Shown here: in pieces, positions 1-6,200 of the stretch
How positions within the stretch are numbered: position 1 is the stretch's first letter
Layout: each line of letters begins with the position of its first letter
Assembly (NCBI GenBank): GCA_002085205.1
Contig: NATF01000017.1
Location: forward strand, 1-7,124
Direction of reading: 5' to 3'
Length of the DNA: 7,124 nucleotides
From: Candidatus Cloacimonas sp. 4484_275
GTDB taxonomy: Bacteria; Cloacimonadota; Cloacimonadia; Cloacimonadales; TCS61
Translations under genes and position numbers: made by a program
Notes under the pieces: model-generated
The model's database searches: none
The model's input: the letters and a program-made list of their open reading frames with translations, nothing else
What the model was told of the DNA's origin: nothing

Positions 1-729
1 TACAATTCTCGTGAGTGGGACGGAAAATATTATACCAGCACAAAATGCGGTACTTATTTCAGTCCTTTCACGGATGGTGTATTTACGGCTAGAGATACGG
101 CTTATGTAATTACAGCCGTTAAAACATTGCTGATGAATTACGGAACCGACAATGCTACAGACACGGAAACGATTGAAATTTATGACGCAATTGACGATGT
201 AACCCCAGGCACTCTTCTTTACAGCGAAAACTTCAGCTACACTGGTGGTGCTTACGGAACTTATGAATGGGCAACATTCACGCTTTCACAAGAAGTTCCC
301 GTAAACGATGATTTCTTCATTATCATCAGTGGTGATTGGTGGACAGATCCGGATAATGCAAATTATTATCCGCTGTTTGACAATATGATTCGTGAACATA
401 TAGGCCAAGGCGCTTATACAAATAACACAGTTTACTGGGATGAGGAAAACTCGGTTTATGCTCATTCATCCGGTGACCGTTTCATCAATGCTATGATTTA
501 CAGAAAAGATTATCAACCGCCTGCACCTACCAACTTAACAATCACTGTTAGCGGAAGCGATGTTATCTTGAACTGGGATGCATCAATGGGTGCTAACGGT
601 TATAACATCTATCGTTCGACGGATCCTTACAGCTTTGGTTCGGTATATACCACTTCCCCAACGAATTCCTACACCGATGTTGGTGCAGCCAGCGGAACTA
701 AGTATTTCTATCAAGTAACGGCTTATTAA
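1..729 (+). CDS. C-terminal part of an exported beta-rich protein ending in a fibronectin type III domain (5' truncated)
   Basis: The frame is open from the first base of the window to tandem stops TAATAA at 727-732, so this is the last 242 residues of a longer protein; the true start lies upstream. Residues about 1-170 are rich in Tyr, Thr, Asp, Gly and aromatic residues with alternating polar and hydrophobic positions (for example PGTLLYSENF and DDFFIIISGD). This suggests an extracellular beta-sandwich module, but I cannot name its family. Residues about 175-242 resemble a fibronectin type III domain: PPAPTNLTI, then VILNWDAS with the B-strand Trp, GYNIYRS, and the closing tyrosine strand YFYQVTAY. 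The protein stops at that strand, without the usual last strand or a recognisable C-terminal sorting domain. No catalytic residues are recognisable. It is probably a cell-surface or secreted protein; its exact role is unknown. A strong terminator follows at 806-840, so it is not part of the downstream operon. Confidence 0.8.
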   Translation, partial: YNSREWDGKYYTSTKCGTYFSPFTDGVFTARDTAYVITAVKTLLMNYGTDNATDTETIEIYDAIDDVTPGTLLYSENFSYTGGAYGTYEWATFTLSQEVPVNDDFFIIISGDWWTDPDNANYYPLFDNMIREHIGQGAYTNNTVYWDEENSVYAHSSGDRFINAMIYRKDYQPPAPTNLTITVSGSDVILNWDASMGANGYNIYRSTDPYSFGSVYTTSPTNSYTDVGAASGTKYFYQVTAY

Positions 730-734
730 TAAGC
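721..734. repeat. 14-bp perfect palindrome over the stop codon
   Basis: GCTTATTAATAAGC reads the same on both strands and covers the last two codons and the tandem stops of the FnIII protein gene. It could form a small cruciform or hairpin, but it has no T-run and need not be functional. Confidence 0.4.
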
Positions 735-805
735 CAATAAATGAATTAAATTAATATCGTGCCGAAAAAATTTTCGGTTAGATAAACCAATTCAACTAAA
801 TTCCG

Positions 806-840
806 AAAGGCTTCTCCAAAACGAGAAGCCTTTTTTTATT
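806..840 (+). terminator. Rho-independent terminator after the FnIII protein gene
   Basis: The arms AAAGGCTTCTC (806-816) and GAGAAGCCTTT (823-833) pair over 11 bp around the 6-base loop CAAAAC. The 3' arm runs into a T-rich tail (831-837 all T, then ATTTT). This is a textbook intrinsic terminator for the upstream gene and separates it from the redox operon. A weaker inverted repeat, CCGAAAA/TTTTCGG at 762-777, precedes it. Confidence 0.9.
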
Positions 841-870
841 TTACTATTTTTATAAGAACCTAAAAAATAA

Positions 871-899
871 TTGACACTGAGTTCTCATTTAAAAAATTC
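871..899 (+). promoter_or_regulatory. Possible sigma70-type promoter of the transhydrogenase operon
   Basis: TTGACA at 871-876 matches the -35 consensus exactly and lies just after the upstream terminator, 67 bases before the first start codon of the operon. The matching -10 is poor: at 17 bp spacing the hexamer at 894-899 is AAATTC, within an A/T-rich run. A promoter is expected here because the terminator isolates the operon, but the exact elements are uncertain and the sigma factor preference of this organism is unknown. Confidence 0.35.
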
Positions 900-932
900 T
901 CCCTCAAATTTCGTTGAAATAAAGTGAAGGAG
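899..932 (+). promoter_or_regulatory. Possible 5'-UTR hairpin covering the first Shine-Dalgarno sequence
   Basis: CTCCCTCA (899-906) can pair with TGAAGGAG (925-932) at seven of eight positions, with one C/A mismatch. A small inner hairpin ATTTC-GTT-GAAAT (908-920) lies between the arms. The 3' arm contains the Shine-Dalgarno sequence AAGGAG (927-932), 10 bases before the ATG at 943, so the fold would hide the ribosome site. This is a hand-made pairing without an energy calculation. Confidence 0.3.
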
Positions 933-942
933 TGAAAATTCC

Positions 943-1404
943 ATGATAGAGCACAAAAAAGAAGTAGATGAAATTATCAACAAATATATCGGACAAAAAG
1001 GAAACCTGATTCCGCTTTTGCAGGAAGTTCAACAAAAAGAAAAATATCTTTCCAAAGAAACGATGCGATATATCGCTGAGAAAACGAAAATCAGCATTGC
1101 CGATATATACGGTGTGGCTACCTTTTATACTATGTTTCGTCTGAAACCGCAAGGAGAACACATCATCCGAGTTTGTAAGGGAACGGCGTGTCATGTTTCC
1201 GGAGCCAATTCCATTTTGGATGCCATAAAACAAGAGCTTAATTTGAAAGGCGACGAAGATACCACTTCCGATATGTTATTCACCATTATGGAAGTTGCCT
1301 GTTTGGGATGTTGCAGTCTTGCTCCGGTAATTATGGTGGATGATAACACTTTCGGTAAATTGACTCCCGATTCGGTTCGGAAAATCATCAAACAAATTAA
1401 ATAA
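943..1404 (+). CDS. stnA: NuoE/HydC-like [2Fe-2S] subunit of an Stn-type electron-bifurcating transhydrogenase
   Basis: This 153-residue protein is a typical NuoE-family (24 kDa, thioredoxin-like) subunit. An N-terminal helical part of about 65 residues contains the family signature DIYGVATFYTMF (54-65). The thioredoxin-like [2Fe-2S] domain follows, with ligands C78, C83, C120 and C124 in the usual C-x4-C and C-x3-C pairs (VCKGTAC and ACLGCC). The length is normal. The ATG at 943 has AAGGAG at 927-932. In this family the cluster sits beside the FMN of the NuoF-like partner, and StnA/StnB correspond to HydC/HydB of bifurcating HydABC. It is first in the operon, 43 bases before stnB. The name Stn, rather than NuoE, HndA or HydC, rests on the third gene of the operon, not on this protein alone, which could not be assigned by itself. 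NuoE family membership is near certain. The protein is soluble and cytoplasmic, with no signal peptide or membrane segment. Confidence 0.9.
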   Translation: MIEHKKEVDEIINKYIGQKGNLIPLLQEVQQKEKYLSKETMRYIAEKTKISIADIYGVATFYTMFRLKPQGEHIIRVCKGTACHVSGANSILDAIKQELNLKGDEDTTSDMLFTIMEVACLGCCSLAPVIMVDDNTFGKLTPDSVRKIIKQIK

Positions 1405-1436
1405 GTTCAAACCTTCAGCAACAAATTTAGGAAGAG

Positions 1437-1443
1437 AAGGAGG
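1437..1443 (+). promoter_or_regulatory. Strong ribosome binding site that fixes the TTG start of stnB
   Basis: AAGGAGG lies 4 bases before a TTG at 1448. The next in-frame ATG (1472) would cut the first beta-strand of the thioredoxin-like domain and leaves no Shine-Dalgarno sequence at normal spacing, so TTG is the best start. Confidence 0.7.
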
Positions 1444-1447
1444 AATT

Positions 1448-3217
1448 TTGAGTTTTAAAATAAAGGTTGGAATGGCAAGCTGCGGACTGGCGGCGGGTGC
1501 CGGCAAAGTTTATACCGAAATCGAAGAATATTTGAAAAAAAACAAGATAGACGCTTCGGTTCACAAAACGGGATGTATCGGAATGTGTTTTGCGGAACCT
1601 ATCATCGAAATAGTTCCGGAATCGGGAGAATCGATAACTTACGGAAGGGTTACTCCCGAAAAAGTAGAAGAGTTGATTACCGCTTTTCAAAACGGCACTC
1701 CCGAAAAGGAAAATGTAATTTTAGCCGAAAATCAAAAGGCGTCCGAAAATGAAAATTTAAACAAACAAACCAGAATTGTTTTGCGCAACACCGGTAAAAT
1801 AAATCCGGAATCTATTGAAGATTATTTGAAAGAAAACGGTTACAAAGCGGCTGAAAAAGCCCTGAGAAAAATGTCTCCGCAAGAAATCATTGCCGAAATG
1901 AAAGAATCCGGTTTACGCGGAAGAGGCGGAGCCGGTTTTCCCACGGGACTAAAATGGGAATTTGCCAATAAAGCGAAAAGCGACAAAAAATACATTGTTT
2001 GTAATGCCGACGAAGGTGATCCGGGCGCATTTATGGATAGAAGCGTATTGGAAGGTGATCCTCACAGCGTTATTGAAGGAATGATAATCGGCGCTTTTGC
2101 CATTGGTGCGGATGAAGGTTATATTTACTGTCGAGCCGAATATCCTCTGGCAATTAAACATTTGGAAAAAGCAATAACGGATGCCGAAGAAAAGGGGTTT
2201 CTCGGCAACAAAATTTTTGGCACCGATTTCAATTTTAAATTGCATATTAAAAAAGGAGCGGGAGCGTTTGTTTGCGGTGAGGAAACTGCGTTAATGGCTT
2301 CCATCGAAGGTAAACGAGGAATGCCGCGCATTCGTCCGCCTTTTCCCGCACAATCGGGTTTATGGGGAAAACCTACGAATATAAATAATGTGGAGACTTT
2401 TGCCAATGTTCCTTGGATCATATTTCACGGAGCAAAAGAATATGCAAAATACGGAACCGAAAAAAGCAAGGGAACGAAAGTTTTCGCTCTTGCCGGCAAA
2501 ATCAAAAAAAGCGGATTGATAGAAGTTCCTATGGGAATGACTTTAAGAGAGGTGATCTATGATGTCGGCGGAGGTATGAAAACCGACAAGCCTTTCAAAG
2601 GAGTTCAACTGGGAGGACCTTCCGGCGGATGTATTCCCGCTTCTCTTCTCGATACCAAAGTCGATTATGATTCCATCAATAAAACGGGCGCAATTATGGG
2701 CTCCGGCGGAATGGTTGTAATGGATACCGGTACTTGTATGGTTGATGTGGCAAAGTTTTTTTTGAATTTTACTCAAAATGAATCGTGCGGAAAATGTACT
2801 TTTTGCCGAGTCGGTACCAAAAGAATGCTGGAAATCCTCACGCGAATAACGGAAGGCAAAGGAGAAATGGAAGATTTGGATCGATTGGAAAAACTTGCCA
2901 CAAACATTATTAAAGGTTCTCTTTGCGGTCTCGGTCAAACGGCGCCTAATCCCGTGCTGACAACATTGAAATATTTCCGCGACGAATATATTGCTCATAT
3001 AAAAGACAAGAAATGTCCTGCCGGAGTTTGTACGGCGCTGATTAAGTTCGAAATAATCGAAGAAAAGTGTGTGGGTTGTACCGTGTGTGCTCGTAAATGT
3101 CCTGTTCAAGCCATTGACGGCAAAGTAAAACAACCTCATGTAATCAATCAAGATAAATGTATCAAATGCGGAATTTGTTATGATTCTTGTAAATTCGATG
3201 CAATAATTAAAGAATAA
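1448..3217 (+). CDS. stnB: NuoF/HydB-like NADH- and FMN-binding flavoprotein with C-terminal 2x[4Fe-4S] ferredoxin; bifurcating core of the Stn-type transhydrogenase
   Basis: This 589-residue protein aligns from end to end with the HydB/HndC type of NuoF. Residues 1-80 are a thioredoxin-like domain with C12, C43 and C47; the fourth cysteine usual in HydB is Val7. Residues 125-440 are the NuoF core: NADH/FMN glycine-rich motif GLRGRGGAGFPTG (155-167), NADEGDPGAF (186-195) and AGAFVCGEETAL (271-282). SCGKCTFC (C447, C450, C453) plus C493 ligate an N3-type [4Fe-4S] cluster. A C523/C528 pair follows, and from recall HydB has a zinc-binding hinge in this region. The tail is a ferredoxin with C541, C544, C547, C551 and C571, C574, C577, C581. 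It is expected to oxidise NADH at FMN and, with StnA, split electrons between ferredoxin and the StnC branch. The TTG start at 1448 is supported by AAGGAGG. It is soluble and cytoplasmic. Family membership is near certain; the Stn assignment depends on the next gene. Confidence 0.92.
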   Translation: MSFKIKVGMASCGLAAGAGKVYTEIEEYLKKNKIDASVHKTGCIGMCFAEPIIEIVPESGESITYGRVTPEKVEELITAFQNGTPEKENVILAENQKASENENLNKQTRIVLRNTGKINPESIEDYLKENGYKAAEKALRKMSPQEIIAEMKESGLRGRGGAGFPTGLKWEFANKAKSDKKYIVCNADEGDPGAFMDRSVLEGDPHSVIEGMIIGAFAIGADEGYIYCRAEYPLAIKHLEKAITDAEEKGFLGNKIFGTDFNFKLHIKKGAGAFVCGEETALMASIEGKRGMPRIRPPFPAQSGLWGKPTNINNVETFANVPWIIFHGAKEYAKYGTEKSKGTKVFALAGKIKKSGLIEVPMGMTLREVIYDVGGGMKTDKPFKGVQLGGPSGGCIPASLLDTKVDYDSINKTGAIMGSGGMVVMDTGTCMVDVAKFFLNFTQNESCGKCTFCRVGTKRMLEILTRITEGKGEMEDLDRLEKLATNIIKGSLCGLGQTAPNPVLTTLKYFRDEYIAHIKDKKCPAGVCTALIKFEIIEEKCVGCTVCARKCPVQAIDGKVKQPHVINQDKCIKCGICYDSCKFDAIIKE

Positions 3218-3235
3218 TTAATTCGGAGAATAAAG

Positions 3236-3292
3236 ATGAGATTTTTTTCTTTGATTTTCTCATTAAAATATAAATACGGAGTAAGACTATGA
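3236..3292 (+). CDS. Possible 18-residue leader peptide, ATGA-overlapping stnC
   Basis: In the 71-base stnB-stnC gap, an ATG at 3236 opens an 18-codon frame, MRFFSLIFSLKYKYGVRL. It is preceded by GGAG (3225-3228) with 7-base spacing. Its TGA stop (3290-3292) overlaps the stnC ATG (3289-3291) as ATGA, the classical arrangement for translational coupling. Its first codons also form one arm of a weak inverted repeat ATGAGA/TCTCAT (3236-3241 and 3258-3263). The peptide resembles nothing I know. Chance is a serious alternative in such AT-rich sequence. Confidence 0.25.
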   Translation: MRFFSLIFSLKYKYGVRL

Positions 3293-6200
3293 TAACCGTT
3301 AAATTGAATGGAAAAGATATAAAAACCGAAGGCGGAAAAACAATTTTGGAATTGGCGCGGGAACACGGAATAGAAATTCCTACGCTTTGCCACGATGAAG
3401 AATTAAAGCCGTTTGGTTCCTGCTGGGTTTGTGCCGTTCAGGTGAAAGGAAGAAGAGGATTCGTGACTTCCTGCGGTACGGAAATTATGGACGGGATGGA
3501 GATCATCACGGATTCGGAAGAGATCAAAGAAGCTCGCAAAATGGCATTGGAACTTCTGTTGTCCGATCATTATGCCGATTGTGAAGCTCCTTGCAAAATT
3601 GCTTGTCCGGATAGGGTGGATGTTCAAACTTATGTTTCCTTAATTGCCAACGGACAATATCACGAGGCTGTTCAAGTTATCAAAGAAACCTTGCCGATGC
3701 CGCTTTCAATAGGAAGAGTGTGTCCCGCTTTTTGTGAACGCGAATGTCGCCGTACAATCGTGGACGAACCAATTGCAATTAGGCAATTAAAAAGACATGC
3801 TGCGGATTTTGATATTATGGATGATTGGTCGTATATTCCACCGAAAGCTCCGGCTAAAAATAAAAAAATTGCTATTGTCGGTGGAGGTCCTTCCGGTCTT
3901 ACTTGCGGTTATTATCTTTCCAACGACGGTTATGATGTGACTGTTTTTGAAGCATCGCCTCAACCCGGTGGCTGGTTGCGTTACGGTATTCCCGAATACA
4001 GACTTCCCAAAAAAATTCTCGATAAAGAAATTCAACTTATGTGCGCAAACGGCATGAAAATAAAAACGAATAAGAAGATTGGAGAAGATATCAGCGTTTC
4101 CGAACTCAGTAAAAACTATGATGCCGTTTATTTGGCTATCGGCGCTCAAAAAGCAATGCCGATGAGAGTGAAAAACAGCGAGTTGGAGGGGTGTTTTCTC
4201 GGTGTCGATTTCTTAAAAGATTTTGCTTTGGGAAAACAAATTGAGCTTGGAAAAAAAGTAGCTATTATCGGAGGCGGAAATACGGCGATAGATTGTGCCA
4301 GAACCGCCAAAAGAATGGGTTCCGAAGTTACCTTGGTTTATCGACGAACCAGAGCGGAAATGCCGGCGGAATCTTATGAAGTGGATGCCGCCGAAGAAGA
4401 AGGAATTAAATTTTATTTTCTCACGAATCCGGTGGAAAATATCGGGGAAAACGGAAAATTAAAATCTGTTAAATTTGAAAAAATGGTTTTGGGAGAACCG
4501 GATGAAAGCGGCAGAAGAAGACCGATGCCGACCGGGGAATTCTTTGAAGAGAATTTCGACGGAATCATAGCGGCAATTTCTCAAAAACCGGATGTCGATT
4601 TCTTAACTCAAGAAAAAAACAAAATCGATGGGAAAGAAATTCCGTTAACCCGTTGGCTTACCGCCGATTCCAATGAAGAAACTCAATACACGGGAATTGC
4701 AAACATCTTTGCCGGAGGAGATTTCAGACGCGGACCCGCCACGGCAATTGAAGCAATTGCGGACGGAAGAAAAGCGGCAATTGCCATCGAAAGATTTTTG
4801 GAAGGAAAACCTCTTTTTGATCCGATTAAAATTTTTGATTCTAAAAAAGAAAAAAGTTTAAAAGATGTTGATCCGAAAGAATTTGAGCAATATGAAAAGA
4901 TTCCGCGATTCCAAATGCCGGAATTGAAACCGGAAATTCGAGCCACGAATTTTAAGGAAGTGGAAACCGGTTTTGAAGACGAAATTGCTCGCGAAGAAGC
5001 CAGACGTTGTTTGGAATGCGGTTGTCAGGTAAACCAAACTTGTGATCTCAGAAAATACGCGACGGAATATCAGGTGAATGTCGATTTATTTATCGGAGAA
5101 AAGAATAAACATCCGATTGATCATACTCATCCTTTCATACTTCGAGATGCTAATAAATGTATCAAATGCGGTCGTTGCGTGAGAATTTGCGCGGAAGTTC
5201 AGGGTCCGGGAGTCTTGGGTTACATTTATCGCGGATTTACAAGTTATGTTGCTCCGGAATTTGGCGAAAGTTTAACGCTGACCACTTGCGAATCGTGTGG
5301 AAAATGTATTGAAGTGTGTCCGGTTGGCGCTCTTGTTCCGAAAAATGAAAATTACAAAATGAATCCTCATTCGACTGAAGTTATTACCCAAAATTGCGGT
5401 TTATGTGAAACCGGTTGCAAAATAGATGTTTTTGTTCAGACTGATAAAGTAACGAAAATTCAGCCTGCCGAAGAGCGAGGTTTCAATCGTAGAGATCTCT
5501 GTTTTGCCGGAAAATTCGGCTGGCAAATGTATGAAAATCCCGAGAGAATTCTCGCTCCTTACATAAAAGAGGAAAATTCATGGGAACAAATCGAAGATTG
5601 TTGGGAAGAAGTGCAGAATTGCGAGAAAGTTTCCAATCTTATCAAAGAAAACCTAGCTGCTGCCAAAACCAAAAAAATCTACATTTCTCCGGCTGTTACT
5701 AACGAAGAAATTGCGATGATGAAACAGGTTGCCGAAAATATCGGTGCCGAGATAGGTTCATTGTCTTTCATTCAGACATTTGTCGATAAAATTCCTCAGG
5801 AAAACTTTAAATCTTATGACGATATTCAAAACGCTGAAGCAATCGTTCTCATCGGAAAGGTAAGTCATACGCTGAAGATTTTGGCTCGCGACCAACAACG
5901 AAAAGGTAAAAAACTTATTCTTATTAACAATGAAGACAAAGATTTCAATAAATTTGCGGACGAATTATTCAACGAAGAATCCATCGAAGACACGCTTGAT
6001 AAAATAATCGAAAGTTATTATGAACCTACGGAGGAAGAACAACCGGAAGATCGTCCCGAAAAAATAGAACTCGAACTTCCTTACAAAACATTGTTTATAT
6101 ATGCTCAGGAAAATCTGAGTGAAAAAGAAATTTGGAATACTTGGTTGTTGGCATCTTTGGTTTGTGATTTTTCCGAAGGTTCGGGTGTTCTTCCAACTTC

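Noticed and set aside
762..777. Inverted repeat CCGAAAA/TTTTCGG as a second terminator
   Set aside because: The loop would be only two bases or the stem very short, and no T-run follows; the hairpin at 806-833 is clearly the terminator.
730..942. Riboswitch, tRNA or small RNA in the intergenic region
   Set aside because: Apart from the terminator and the short leader hairpin, I see no conserved aptamer-like core or tRNA fold. No CRISPR repeats or insertion sequence ends were seen anywhere in the window.
1412..1440. CCTTC/GAAGG pairing before stnB as a Shine-Dalgarno-hiding element
   Set aside because: Only 5 bp with a 19-base loop, too weak to claim.
2543..3151. Antisense open frame of about 200 codons inside stnB
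   Set aside because: It lies opposite a strongly conserved gene, its product resembles no family, and it has no convincing ribosome site. The same applies to other antisense frames within stnA, stnB and stnC.
4673..4861. Overlapping plus-strand frame within stnC, and a similar one at 6284-6493
   Set aside because: Both are out of frame with a continuous conserved coding sequence and give low-complexity, unrecognisable peptides.
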